Shown in pieces: positions 42,551 to 52,289 of a stretch of 64,000 nucleotides of DNA. This stretch comes from AWTP1-13 sp963775835. GTDB lineage: Bacteria; Pseudomonadota; Alphaproteobacteria; Rhizobiales; Hyphomicrobiaceae. Below the pieces are notes generated by a model. The model ran no database searches. It was not told the DNA's origin and saw nothing but the letters and a program-made list of their open reading frames with translations. The DNA lies in assembly GCA_963775835.1 (NCBI GenBank), contig CAVZKV010000002.1, positions 558,001 through 622,000 on the forward strand, read 5' to 3'. Every line of letters starts with the position of its first letter. Within the stretch, counting starts at the first letter, position 1. The translations under genes were made by a program, and so were the position numbers.

Positions 42551-44266
42551 ATGTCACAATCGGGCAAACCTCGCACGGAGCGTGGCTTTCTACGCGACCT
42601 GCAAGTCTACGGTGATGCCGACTTTTCCGCCTATATGCGCCGGGCATTTGCGCGCTCGATGGGCTACTCCGGCGCCGAGTTGAAGCGTCCGGTGGTGGGC
42701 ATCGCCTTCACGCACTCCAAGTTCAATCCCTGCCACCGCCACTTCCCGGAGCTGCTCGATGCGGTCAAACGCGGGGTGACGTCGGCCGGCGGGCTCGCCC
42801 TCGAGTTTCCCACCATTTCGCTGCACGAGTCGACGCTGGCCCCCAACTCCATGAAATTCCGCAATTTGATGGCGATGGACACGGAGGAGATGATCCGCGC
42901 CCAACCGATGGATGCGGTGGTGCTGATGGGCGGCTGCGACAAGACCGTGCCGGCGCAACTGATGGGGGCCGCCAGCGCCGGCAAGCCCGCCATCGAACTG
43001 ATCGGCGGGCCACAGATGACCTCCCGGTTCAGGGATGACCGCGTCGGCGCCTGCACCGATTGCCGCAAGTTCTGGACGCAATACCGCGGCGGTCAATTGG
43101 ACCAGCAGGGCATCGAGGCGGTCGAGGGCCGGCTCGTGACCACCACCGGCACTTGTGCGGTGATGGGCACGGCCTCGACCATGGCGGCGATCGCCGAAGC
43201 GCTCGGCATGACGTTGCCTGGGACCGCGGCCATCCCCGCGGTTCACGCCGATCGCCTGCGCGCGGCCGAGGCCACCGGCGCGCGCGCCGTGGCGCTTGCC
43301 CGTTCCGATCTGACGCCGGACAGAATCATCACGGCAAAGTCGATCGAAAATGCCGCGCGCGTGCTCTTGGCCCTCGGCGGCTCGACCAACGGCGTGATCC
43401 ACCTTGCCGCCATTGCCGGGCGGCTCGGCCACAGCTTCGATCTCAACCGTCTCAACGAATTGTCCGACACGACGCCCGTGCTGGCCGCCGTCAAGCCGGT
43501 AGGGCAGGAGTTTTACATGGAGGATTTTTTCGCCGCCGGCGGCATTGGTGCCGTGCTGCGCGAGCTGAAATCCCTACTCCATCTCGACTGCATGACGATC
43601 GCGGGCGAAACGCTGGGCGAGCGCTTGGCGGCAGAGGCGGGTGCCTATGTCGATCGCCGCGTCATCAAATCGGCGGCCGAGCCGCTCGAGCGCCAGGGCG
43701 GGTTGGTGGCGCTGTTCGGCAGCCTGGCGCCCGACGGCTGCATCATCAAACGATCGGCGGCGACCCCGGCCCTGTTCGAGAAGACCGCCCGTGCGGTCGT
43801 CTTCACCTCGCTTGAGGACATGGCCGCGCGCGTCGACGATCCCCAGCTCGACGTGACGGCCGACGATATGTTGGTGTTGCAGCATGCCGGGCCGAAGAGC
43901 GCCTCGGCAATGCCGGAGGCAGGCTTTCTGCCGATCCCGAAAAAGCTGTTGGCGGCCGGCGTCAAGGATATGGTGCGCATCTCCGATGCGCGCATGTCCG
44001 GAACCGCCTATGGCACCATCGTGCTGCATGTGGCGCCGGAGGCTGCCGCGGGGGGTCCGCTGGCGCTGGTGCGCACCGGCGATAGGATCCGCCTCAGCGT
44101 GAAGGAGCGCCGCCTCGATCTCCTGGTGGAGGCTGGCGAGCTCGACAAGCGTCGGGCCGCCTGGCGAGCACCGGCAACCGCGGACCTGCGCGGCTACGAT
44201 CGCCTGTTCCGCGAGGCGGTTTTGCAGGCACCCGAGGGATGCGACTTCGGCTTCCTGCGGCGTTGA
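42551..44266 (+). CDS. IlvD/Edd family dehydratase (sugar-acid dehydratase-like)
   Basis: Fe-S dehydratase of 571 residues. Cluster-binding cysteines are in NPCHRH, MGGCDKTVPA and TGTCAVMGTASTMA. The C-terminal SDARMSGTAYGTIVLHVAPE block holds the catalytic Ser region. Such enzymes dehydrate dihydroxy acids. The DSPATYGT-like SGTAYGT plus the ACTDCRKFWTQYRGG loop is more typical of arabonate/xylonate/other sugar-acid dehydratases than of biosynthetic IlvD. The ATG follows AGGGTGGATC. Its neighbours offer no pathway, so the substrate is open. Confidence 0.9.
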   Translation: MSQSGKPRTERGFLRDLQVYGDADFSAYMRRAFARSMGYSGAELKRPVVGIAFTHSKFNPCHRHFPELLDAVKRGVTSAGGLALEFPTISLHESTLAPNSMKFRNLMAMDTEEMIRAQPMDAVVLMGGCDKTVPAQLMGAASAGKPAIELIGGPQMTSRFRDDRVGACTDCRKFWTQYRGGQLDQQGIEAVEGRLVTTTGTCAVMGTASTMAAIAEALGMTLPGTAAIPAVHADRLRAAEATGARAVALARSDLTPDRIITAKSIENAARVLLALGGSTNGVIHLAAIAGRLGHSFDLNRLNELSDTTPVLAAVKPVGQEFYMEDFFAAGGIGAVLRELKSLLHLDCMTIAGETLGERLAAEAGAYVDRRVIKSAAEPLERQGGLVALFGSLAPDGCIIKRSAATPALFEKTARAVVFTSLEDMAARVDDPQLDVTADDMLVLQHAGPKSASAMPEAGFLPIPKKLLAAGVKDMVRISDARMSGTAYGTIVLHVAPEAAAGGPLALVRTGDRIRLSVKERRLDLLVEAGELDKRRAAWRAPATADLRGYDRLFREAVLQAPEGCDFGFLRR

Positions 44267-44368
44267 TGGACGAGCATGGCTCGAGTTTCGCCGGTCAATA
44301 GCCCGCGCCGCGGCCGCCGGGGGCCAGATCGTTTTTTCCGGCCCGGCAGCAGCGGCGCTGGGTTCGCC

Positions 44369-46130
44369 TCAGCGCTCCGCCATCAGACCCTTGATGTTGC
44401 GCACGGCCACGCGGCGGTTGAGGCGCTCGGGCCCTTGCGTGTCGACCTTGAGGTACTGCTCGCCGTAGCCCTGGGTGACCAGGTTTTCCGGCGGCACCCC
44501 GAACTGGTCGGAGAGGATCGTGGCCACCGAGGAGGCGCGCCGGTCGGAGAGGCTCAGGTTGTCTTCGTCCGCCCCGACGGCATCCGTGTGGCCTTCGATC
44601 AAAAGCACCAGGTCGGGGTCGCGTTCGAGCGCGCGCAGCATGGACCGGGCCAGGCGCTCGAGTTTCGGATATTGATCGGGCGTAACCTCAAAGGCGCCGA
44701 ACTCGAAGTTGATGTCGAGATCGATGCGGCGCGTATACTCGCGCAGCTCCTGGTTATAGCGGATTTCTTCCAACGAGTAGGCGCGGTCGAGCCGCTCGAT
44801 GGGTGGGGCTAGGAGCACCTCGTCGAGGTCGACGTCGCGGGCGCGATCATAATCGACGATGTAGCGTTCGCGCGGAATGGTGATGTGCGGACGCGCGAGA
44901 TTGAGGGCGACGATACCCACGCCCACGCCCACGGCCACACCGATGCCGACGTTTCGATAGAAGCGACGATTGTCGATCAGATGCACCTCGCGACCGTCCG
45001 GGCCGCGACGGTAGCGCCGCAGCATGCGGCCGTTGCCGTCGACCTCGGTGACGACGCGCACACCGCCCGGCCGTTCGAAGAAGGTGATCTGCACGCCGTC
45101 CGCGCGCTTCTCGGTTTTTGCACCGGGCCGCTGCCGGAAATGTTCCGCCTCGTCGTGCTTGATGATGGTGCGATTGTCCTGCTTGATGATGATGCGATCG
45201 CCGGGTTCTTTGATCACCTTGACGCCGCCGGCTTCGATCTTCTCTTCGCGTTGCTTTTTCACCTCCTCAAGGCCCTTGGGCGCCGGTTGGGCGCTGCGCA
45301 GACCTTGCGCGGCGGGATCGGACGGGGCGAGCGAGCGCGGGCTTGCGGCCCCGGGTAGCGCTGCGCCGCTAGGCGCGCCCGGGGTATTGGGCAGAGCCTG
45401 AGGGCTTGGCGTGCCCGGCCGACCGGTTGGGCCGCCGGGGCCCGTCGGTGATGGGCCGCCCGGGGAAGTGGTGGCGGCGGGTGGCTGTCCGGGCAGGCCG
45501 GGGGAGATGCCGCCCGGTGTAGTCGGCCCGGGACCCGTTGGCGGGCCGGCGCGGGGTATGGTGGCGCCGGGTGGTTGTCCAGGACTGGCGGGGGACGCGG
45601 CACCCGGAGGTGCGGTCGGGGCACCCTTGTCCCCGGGCACGGCGCCTTGTCCGCGGTCTTGGCCCCGCTCCTGGCGCTTGCGGTCAGGGAAGCCGGGCCC
45701 TTCGCCCCTGGGCGCTCCTTCGCTTCGCGGCGGCGCCTCACCCCTGGGGAACGGCGCTTTGCCCGGCGGCTCCTTGAAGGTGGGCGGTGGGCCGCTCGGC
45801 CTCTTTTCCACGGGCGGGGCGGGCGGCGGCGGCGCCGGTTGGGCTTTCGGGGGTGGGAAGGGAGCTTTCGGCGGCGGTGGCGCCGCTTTTGGCGCCGCCG
45901 GCGGTGGCGCCTTCGGTGGTGGGGGCGGGCCCTTGGGCGGGGCGGGTGGCGGGCCCTTCTTGGCCGGCGGCTGGCCCTTTTCTTTTTCTTTCTTTTGTTC
46001 CTCGCTCGGTCTGGGCGTGCGCCCGCTCGATAAGGCCCGCGCGCTCGGCGATCAAAGTGCCCGCGGTTGCCGAAACCGAGGCCGTCACGATCAAAGAGGT
46101 TCCAAAGCGCACACGCTGGCGGATGGTCAT
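44369..46130 (-). CDS. Proline-rich OmpA-family protein, frameshifted near the N-terminus
   Basis: A large envelope protein. The start at 46130 gives an export signal (FGTSLIVTASVSATAGTLIAER ending AHAQ). A Lys/Glu patch (EQKKEKEKG) and a long Pro/Ala/Lys-rich region follow, to about residue 280. The C-terminal 140 residues are an OmpA peptidoglycan-binding domain: INFEFGAFEVTPDQYPKLERLA, LLIEGHTDAVGADEDNLSLSDRRA and GYGEQYLKV. The N-terminal frame and the rest are offset by one base at about 46004; without the extra base they join. The in-frame GTG at 45811 would skip the signal, so a frameshift is the better model. Confidence 0.78.
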
Positions 46131-46337
46131 TCTGGCTCCCAATAGGTTCAAGCGCGCAGGCGGCTGAATATCTGGCGTCAAACGGCCAATGGGCGGCGCG
46201 CGCGATCTCGCTGGAGAACGCCATCGGCGTACTTTGAGGCGGCAGCGAGGCGAATGTTTCGTATACTGCACGCTGAGCTTGGCAAATACTCAAGTGCCCG
46301 TTGGGCAAAAACCACCGCTTGGACTTTAGAAAAACCG

Positions 46338-47279
46338 ATGCAAACCGTTGAAATCGTTGAGGTAGCGCCGCGCGACGGGTTTCAGGCGGTCAAGCCCTTT
46401 ATCGCCACCGAGCGCAAGATCGCAATCATCGAGGAACTGGCCGCCTGCGGCGTATCACGGCTGGAGATTGGCTCCTTTGTCAGTCCCAGGGCCGTGCCGC
46501 AGCTGGCCGACACGGCCGAGGTCCTGAAACGCGCCAAGGTCCCGGCGGGCCTGCGCCTGCAGGTGCTCGTGCCCAACGCCAAGGGGCTCGAGCTTGCGCT
46601 CGAGGCCGGCGTCCGGGATGTGGCTTGGGTGATTTCGGTGTCGGAGAGCCACAACCGCGCCAACGTCAACCGCAGCGTGGATGAGAGTTTTCGCGCCTTC
46701 GAGGCGGCCTGGGCGGCGCTCGGGCCGGTGAAGCCCAACTTGCGCTTTGGCTTGTCGACCTGCTTCGATTGCCCTTGGGAGGGCCGCGTCCCCGAGGCGG
46801 CGGTCATCGCCTGCGTCGAGCGGGCCATTGCCGCGGCCCCTGCGCTCGAGATCGGCATTTGCGATACCACCGGGCGCGCCGCGCCGGACCACGTCGGCTC
46901 GCTGTTTGCGCGCCTGCTGGCCAAGTACGCCAGCGACCGGGTCAGCTTCGCCTACCACGGTCACGATACCTATGGATTGGGCGTCGCCAACGCCATCGAG
47001 GCCTACCGGCAGGGCGTGCGCGTCATCGATGGGGCGGCCGGCGGTCTGGGCGGCTGCCCCTTTGCGCCCGGCGCCGCCGGCAACACCGCCAGCGAGGATC
47101 TCGTGTTCGCCTTCGAGCACATGGGGATCGCCACCGGCATCCGGTTCGACCGGCTGCTCGAGGCGGCCGAGCACACGGCCGCGGTCGCCCCCGAGCAGGC
47201 CGGCGGCAAGCTGCGCTCGGTGCCGCGACGGCGGGCGCTGTCGGGTTTCGCTGCCGCCAGTCGCGGCGTGCCGGCATAA
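46338..47279 (+). CDS. mvaB: Hydroxymethylglutaryl-CoA lyase
   Basis: Cytosolic TIM-barrel lyase, 313 residues, cleaving 3-hydroxy-3-methylglutaryl-CoA to acetoacetate and acetyl-CoA in leucine degradation. The start IVEVAPRDGFQAVKPFI holds the catalytic Arg-Asp, FAYHGHDTYGLGVAN the metal-binding His pair, and GLGGCPFAPGAAGN the catalytic Cys signature. ICDTTGRAAP is also conserved. Some family members act on related acyl-CoAs. The ATG at 46338 begins the conserved sequence; the longer frame from 46254 has no support. No other leucine-pathway gene adjoins. Confidence 0.92.
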   Translation: MQTVEIVEVAPRDGFQAVKPFIATERKIAIIEELAACGVSRLEIGSFVSPRAVPQLADTAEVLKRAKVPAGLRLQVLVPNAKGLELALEAGVRDVAWVISVSESHNRANVNRSVDESFRAFEAAWAALGPVKPNLRFGLSTCFDCPWEGRVPEAAVIACVERAIAAAPALEIGICDTTGRAAPDHVGSLFARLLAKYASDRVSFAYHGHDTYGLGVANAIEAYRQGVRVIDGAAGGLGGCPFAPGAAGNTASEDLVFAFEHMGIATGIRFDRLLEAAEHTAAVAPEQAGGKLRSVPRRRALSGFAAASRGVPA

Positions 47280-47359
47280 GCATCGGGCCGTGCGGGCGCC
47301 GGGCGTGGGCCTGAGCCGCAAGCAGTACCGCTGCGAAGGCGAGCCGCGGCTCGCAGCGG

Positions 47360-48163
47360 CTAAGCGTCCGCCCGCGCCAGATCGAGCCTGTGCACGATGC
47401 CTTGCGTTTGCCGATTGAGGCTCGGATACCTCTCGAGCACCAACGGATCGTGGCCGGGGATTACGCGCTTGGGCGACGCCGCCAGCTCGACGAGCCGTGC
47501 ATAGCCCTTCAGGGTATCCTCCACGTCGACCACGATCGGGAAGACTTTGCCGGTTTCGAAGTTCTCGTAGAAATGCGAGCTGTCGGAGGCCAGCACCACC
47601 GGTCCCGAATCTGTCATGACACGAACGCACTGCAGGCCGCGGCTGTGCCCGCCGATCTTGTGCACGGTGATGCCCGGGGCGACCTCCGCGTCGCCGTCAT
47701 GGAATTGGACGCGACCGGAATAGACGTGGCGCACCATTTCGCAAACGTGATCGGCTGTGAACGGATAGCGCAAATGCGGGTGGCACATGCACGGGCCTGT
47801 GGCGTAAGCCATCTCGGCCGCCTGCACGTGGAAGCGGGCCGCCGGAAAGGCGCCGAGCGTACCGGCGTGATCGTAGTGCAGGTGGGTGACAATGAGCTCC
47901 TCGATCCGGTTGGCCGATAGGCCGATCAGCTCCAGCGCCGCAGCCGGCAGCCGGTCGACCTGGCGTCCGCGCTTGGCGCCCTCGGTCGGATCGAAGCCGC
48001 TATCGACGAGCAGGCAGCGCTTGGCGTTGCGGATGACCCATACGAAGTAGGCGATGGGATGGGGCCCATCGTGGTCGTCGGCGGAGATAAAGCTCTCGTA
48101 GCGTTTGCGCTTGCTGAACTCGCCGTACTTGATGGCGAGGATTTCGTAGGTCTCGGTGGTCAC
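47360..48163 (-). CDS. MBL-fold hydrolase (N-acyl-homoserine-lactonase-like)
   Basis: Metallo-beta-lactamase fold hydrolase of 267 residues. The dinuclear zinc motif is THLHYDHAG; the third ligand region is KIGGHSRGLQCVRV and the Asp ligand is in VVLASDSSHFYENF; the last His is in VIPGHDPLVLERYP. This arrangement matches AiiA-type lactonases and related hydrolases. The start is GTG at 48163 with CAGGAG upstream. It may hydrolyse lactones or other esters; quorum quenching is only one option. Confidence 0.88.
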   Translation of the reverse strand: MTTETYEILAIKYGEFSKRKRYESFISADDHDGPHPIAYFVWVIRNAKRCLLVDSGFDPTEGAKRGRQVDRLPAAALELIGLSANRIEELIVTHLHYDHAGTLGAFPAARFHVQAAEMAYATGPCMCHPHLRYPFTADHVCEMVRHVYSGRVQFHDGDAEVAPGITVHKIGGHSRGLQCVRVMTDSGPVVLASDSSHFYENFETGKVFPIVVDVEDTLKGYARLVELAASPKRVIPGHDPLVLERYPSLNRQTQGIVHRLDLARADA

Positions 48164-48302
48164 GGGCTATGCTCCTGCCAATTGCTGTCGGGCGGTGTAG
48201 AATGCCGCCCAAGTGCGCCAGTGTCACCAAGGCGTCGCAAACATCGATGTGCCCCAGGCGGGGGCGAGGTTGGATGGGCGCACCGCCATCGCCACATGAT
48301 CG

Positions 48303-49736
48303 TTGGGCCGGCCAGTACGAAAGACCAACACCTTGAACGTTTCCTTCCTGCAAGAGCTCTTGAACACCATCGCCGATCAAGGCCGCCAGCTGCTGCCTCG
48401 GTCCTTGGCTTGGCTGGATCGCACCGAGGACATCGGGGCCCTGGCCCAGGGGCTGGTCTCCGGTCGCGGCGAGGCCTCCGGCGTCGCCATCGCCAGCGAG
48501 ATTTTGGCGCGCTACCGCGGTCTCGACGCCGACGATCGCCGAGCATTTTTAATGTTCCTTGCGCGCACGATGGAGCCGGACGCGGAGGCGGTCGAACGGG
48601 CGGCCAATGATTATCTTCGATCGCCGGGTGCCGCCACCGTTGCGGCGCTGCAGCGTGCCGTCGAAAGCCCGCGCCTAGAATTCTTTCGCCGCCTGAACCT
48701 GGCGCCCGGCGCAACCGCCGCCATCGTGGCGATGCGCCGCGACTTGATCGAGGCCCGCGAACCGGCCCTGGCTGCCGTCAATCGCGATCTGATGCACCTG
48801 CTCTCCTCCTGGTTCAACCGGGGGTTCCTGGTGCTGCGGCGCATCGACTGGCAAACGCCGGCGGCGATCCTCGACAAGATCATCGCCTACGAGGCGGTGC
48901 ACGAAATTCAGGGCTGGGACGATTTGCGGCGCAGGCTCGATCCCGTCGATCGGCGTTGCTTTGCTTTCTTTCATCCCTCGCTGGTCGACGAGCCGCTGAT
49001 CTTCGTGGAGGTGGCCTTGAGCGATGCCATTCCCGACAACATCCAATCGCTGCTGCAGGAACAGTCGAAACCGGTCTCCACGCAGGAGCCCACCACGGCG
49101 GTATTTTACTCCATTTCCAACTGCCAGGAGGGCCTGCGCGGCATCTCTTTCGGGAACTTTTTGATCAAACAGGTCGTTGAAGATCTCGTGAAAGAGCGCC
49201 CGAGCCTCAAGACGTTCGTGACGTTATCCCCGGTGCCCGATTTCGCCGATTGGCTGGCCGAAGTATCGAACGCGGATGCTGCCGGGCTGCTTGGCGATGC
49301 CGAGCGGGCCCAGCTGGTCGCCCTCAACGATCGCAATTGGATCGTGGGTCCCGAGACCGAAGCTTTGAGGCCCTTGGTGCTGCGGCTCGCGGCGCACTAC
49401 TTCTTGCGCGCCAAGCTGGACAATGGCCGCCCCGCCGACCCGGTCGCCCGCTTCCATCTCGGCAACGGCGCCCGCCTCGAGCGCATCAATTGGCTGGGCG
49501 ATACCTCGCCCAAGGGCCGGCGCGAGGCGCACGGGCTTATGTGCAACTATCGCTACGAACTGCGCGACATCGAGAAAAATCACGAGGCCTATGAGAACGA
49601 GGGGGCGGTGGCGGCCTCGCGCCAGGTGGTAGCCTTGTTAAAGCCGGATCGCAGCAAGGCGGACGCAAGCAAGCTGTTGGCCATCCCGCGACTGCGCACG
49701 GGGAGGCAGGCGGCGCCGAGCGAGGACGGCCAATGA
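48303..49736 (+). CDS. mlyCD: Malonyl-CoA decarboxylase
   Basis: A 477-residue protein of the MCD family that turns malonyl-CoA into acetyl-CoA and CO2. Hallmarks are the helical N-terminal domain (residues 20-150) and the acetyltransferase-like C-terminal domain with EIQGWDDLRRRLDPVDRRCFAFFHPSLVDEPLIFVEV, GLRGISFGNFLIKQVVEDL and ETLSPVPDF-type text (TLSPVPDF). A TTG at 48303 starts the frame; a second TTG at 48333 is possible. It may take part in malonate use or fatty-acid control. It is not adjacent to matB/matC. Confidence 0.92.
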   Translation: MGRPVRKTNTLNVSFLQELLNTIADQGRQLLPRSLAWLDRTEDIGALAQGLVSGRGEASGVAIASEILARYRGLDADDRRAFLMFLARTMEPDAEAVERAANDYLRSPGAATVAALQRAVESPRLEFFRRLNLAPGATAAIVAMRRDLIEAREPALAAVNRDLMHLLSSWFNRGFLVLRRIDWQTPAAILDKIIAYEAVHEIQGWDDLRRRLDPVDRRCFAFFHPSLVDEPLIFVEVALSDAIPDNIQSLLQEQSKPVSTQEPTTAVFYSISNCQEGLRGISFGNFLIKQVVEDLVKERPSLKTFVTLSPVPDFADWLAEVSNADAAGLLGDAERAQLVALNDRNWIVGPETEALRPLVLRLAAHYFLRAKLDNGRPADPVARFHLGNGARLERINWLGDTSPKGRREAHGLMCNYRYELRDIEKNHEAYENEGAVAASRQVVALLKPDRSKADASKLLAIPRLRTGRQAAPSEDGQ

Positions 49737-49886
49737 TGCCGCGGTGCGCCTTGTTAGTGATGTGCGCGGCCGTCTTCCGGCTTCGGGGCCGGCCGGGGTA
49801 TCCTGCGGGTTGGGCGGCCTTGTGCCATGCCGCCGGCAGGCGGAACGGAGCTTGGCACCTTCACGCCAGCGGTCGAGGACGAGAGC

Positions 49887-50822
49887 ATGCGCTACGACGA
49901 GCAAGATCGGCAGAGTGACAGCTTCGAGGATCGGCGCGGCGAGCGCGGCGGCATGTTCCCCGGCAGGGGAATGGGCATTCCGATCCCGATTGGCGGCGGC
50001 GGCATGAGTATTACGACGCTGCTGATCATCGGTGCCATCTGCTTGATGCTTGGCATCAATCCGCTCACGCTCTTGACGGGTAATGGCATCGAGATCCCGG
50101 ACATGCCGCGCCCGGGACCCAGTCAACGCGACATTCCCGGGCTGCCGCGCAGCCAAAATCCCGTAGGCCAGGCCAATGACGAGAAGACCCGCTTCGTGCG
50201 CCAGGTGCTGGCCGACACGGAGGATGTCTGGGAGAGCGTCTTCAAAGCGTCGGGTCGTACCTATCACAAGCCGAAGCTGGCGGTGTTTGAAGGGGCGACG
50301 CGGACCGCATGCGGGGTTGGCCAGACCGCGATGGGGCCCTTCTACTGCCCGCTCGACCGCACCGTGTATATCGACCTTGCCTTTTACGAGCAGATGAAGC
50401 GGCGCTTCCATGCGCCGGGGGATTTCGCGCAGGCCTACGTGATCGCCCACGAGGTCGGCCATCACGTGCAGACAGAACTCGGCATCGCCGACAAGGTACA
50501 GGCCATGAAGGAACGCGGCGGCGATGAGGTGCGCGCCAACGCCCTGCAGGTGCGCATGGAGCTGCAGGCGGACTGTCTGGCCGGCGTTTGGGCCAGTCTC
50601 AACAACAAGGTGAAGTCGCGCCTGGAGCCCGGCGACATCGAAGAAGGATTGGCGGCCGCTTCCGCCATCGGCGACGACACGCTGCAGCGTCAAACGCAGG
50701 GCAGGGTGGTGCCGGAATCCTTCACCCACGGCACCTCGGCCCAGCGCGTGCGCTGGTTCCGTAAGGGTTTCGAGACCGGCCAAACGCAGGCCTGCGACAC
50801 CTTCAATGCCAGCAGTCTCTAG
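49887..50822 (+). CDS. YpfJ-like neutral zinc metallopeptidase, membrane-anchored
   Basis: Metallopeptidase of about 311 residues. The N-terminus has a charged stretch, then one membrane segment (ITTLLIIGAICLMLGI, about residues 43-58). The zinc motif HEVGHH is at residues 188-193 and ELQADCLAGVWA supplies the third ligand region. FYCPLDRTVYIDLAFYEQM is also conserved. The cellular role of the family is unknown. The ATG at 49887 (GAGGACGAGAGC upstream) starts the known N-terminal pattern. It faces the convergent phosphodiesterase gene. Confidence 0.92.
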   Translation: MRYDEQDRQSDSFEDRRGERGGMFPGRGMGIPIPIGGGGMSITTLLIIGAICLMLGINPLTLLTGNGIEIPDMPRPGPSQRDIPGLPRSQNPVGQANDEKTRFVRQVLADTEDVWESVFKASGRTYHKPKLAVFEGATRTACGVGQTAMGPFYCPLDRTVYIDLAFYEQMKRRFHAPGDFAQAYVIAHEVGHHVQTELGIADKVQAMKERGGDEVRANALQVRMELQADCLAGVWASLNNKVKSRLEPGDIEEGLAAASAIGDDTLQRQTQGRVVPESFTHGTSAQRVRWFRKGFETGQTQACDTFNASSL

Positions 50823-50864
50823 CCATGCGCGCAAAAACCATAAGGGCGCCGCGGGCAGCGGGCC

Positions 50865-52133
50865 TCACAGTCGGTCGATGACGCCGAGCAGCGTCGTCAT
50901 TTCCTCACGTGTCAGTCCGCCGTGGTGGCCGTGGAAGTGGTTTTCCAGCCGACCGGGCTCGCGCCACCAAATGAAGCGCCCGAGGTAGGGCAGGACCAAG
51001 ATGTCGCCGAGGCGCCGGCGCAACTCTTCACTGATCGCACCGCTCCCGAACAGGCCGTGCTGCAGGGCGGCCTCAATGGACAGGACCAGGGCTTGCCCTG
51101 CCAGCGTCTCCTCAAGTAGCCCCAGCACCTTCGCCCTGAGCGACGGCCTCACGTGCAAGAAGACGTCGCGCGGGGAGCCGTTGGGATAGATCGGCTTGCC
51201 GGTCGGACTGAGCGGCAGACAGTCCCCGAGCGCGGGTAGCGCCTCATTGAGGTAAAGGGTGTCGCGCGCATCGGCGCGCACATGACCGTGGTCGGCGGTG
51301 AACAGGTAGAGCGTGTCGGGTGCCGCCACGGCATCGAAGACCGCATCGACGGTGTGCCAGAAGTTGGCAATTTCGGCGGCGTGATAGCTGCTGCCGGGCC
51401 CGTGCGTGTGGGCGATGGCGTCGATGGCGGCCCAGTAGAAGCTGAGCAGCGCTTTGCCCGGCGTCGCCAGCAGGCACTCCTTGAGCTGCACCAAGGCTTC
51501 GGCCAGCGTGCTGTGGCGCACGATTTCGGCGCCGGCACTGGCCACGCTGTTGTAGGCGGAGGTTGCATAGCTGCGGTGCGCGAACTGGATAGAGCGTACA
51601 CCCTTGCGGCCGAGGCGCTGATGCACGGTCTCGTGGACCTCGAGCAATTTGGTCGGATCGTAGCCCATACGCGCGCAGGCATCGGGCGGATGTCGTCCGA
51701 GCGGCGTAAAGGCCAGCGACTGGATCACCTCCCCGTACGCCGGAATATAGACGTTCCACTCGTAAAGGGCGTGCTGCGCCGGCAGCACGCCGAGGTTCAG
51801 GGTCGAGACCGATGCGGCCGTGGTCGAGGGAAACAGCGCCGAGAGCGGGGTGAGGATGCCTTCCTCGCTGACGCGATAGAGGGTACGGAACCGGTGTCGA
51901 TACTGGCACCAAAACTGCCAGGCAAAGGAATCGACGAAGAACAAGACGATCTTCTGCGGGCGTGGATAGCTGCCCGCAAAGCAAGCCGCGGGCAGCAGCG
52001 GACCGCGCTCGGCGCCCGTCAGCAGGAACTCGATCGTGTTGGGAATGTTGCCGAAACTATAGTCGGCATAAATCGGCCGTACCAGGCCGCCGCCCAGCGA
52101 CTGGAATTGTGATAGCGGCGCTTCGTTGATCAT
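50865..52133 (-). CDS. Alkaline-phosphatase-superfamily phosphodiesterase
   Basis: A 422-residue metalloenzyme of the nucleotide pyrophosphatase/phosphodiesterase type. VLFFVDSFAWQFW holds the first metal Asp region, SALFPSTTAASVSTLN the nucleophile Thr region, SFYWAAIDAIAHTHGPGS the metal His/Asp pair, and FTADHGHVRAD the terminal DHG site. HFHGHHGGLTREEM matches the last ligand block. The ATG at 52133 is preferred over 52187 because conserved sequence begins there. No signal peptide is visible. The substrate is unknown. Confidence 0.88.
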   Translation of the reverse strand: MINEAPLSQFQSLGGGLVRPIYADYSFGNIPNTIEFLLTGAERGPLLPAACFAGSYPRPQKIVLFFVDSFAWQFWCQYRHRFRTLYRVSEEGILTPLSALFPSTTAASVSTLNLGVLPAQHALYEWNVYIPAYGEVIQSLAFTPLGRHPPDACARMGYDPTKLLEVHETVHQRLGRKGVRSIQFAHRSYATSAYNSVASAGAEIVRHSTLAEALVQLKECLLATPGKALLSFYWAAIDAIAHTHGPGSSYHAAEIANFWHTVDAVFDAVAAPDTLYLFTADHGHVRADARDTLYLNEALPALGDCLPLSPTGKPIYPNGSPRDVFLHVRPSLRAKVLGLLEETLAGQALVLSIEAALQHGLFGSGAISEELRRRLGDILVLPYLGRFIWWREPGRLENHFHGHHGGLTREEMTTLLGVIDRL

Positions 52134-52289
52134 GGTCGCTTGCGGGTCGAATGCTTCTCGAACGCGCGTCGGTGGCGCGGACCGCACAAGGCTGCGCCAG
52201 TGCCAATAAGGCCTCGAAGCATGCGCTCAAGGGGCTCGACGCGCAATGGTCTCCTCGCCTCGTGCGGGAGGCACAGCGCGCTGAGAGAA

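Noticed and set aside
46455..47630. 391-codon minus-strand ORF opposite HMG-CoA lyase
   Set aside because: Shadow; Gly/Arg-rich and crosses into the lactonase-like gene.
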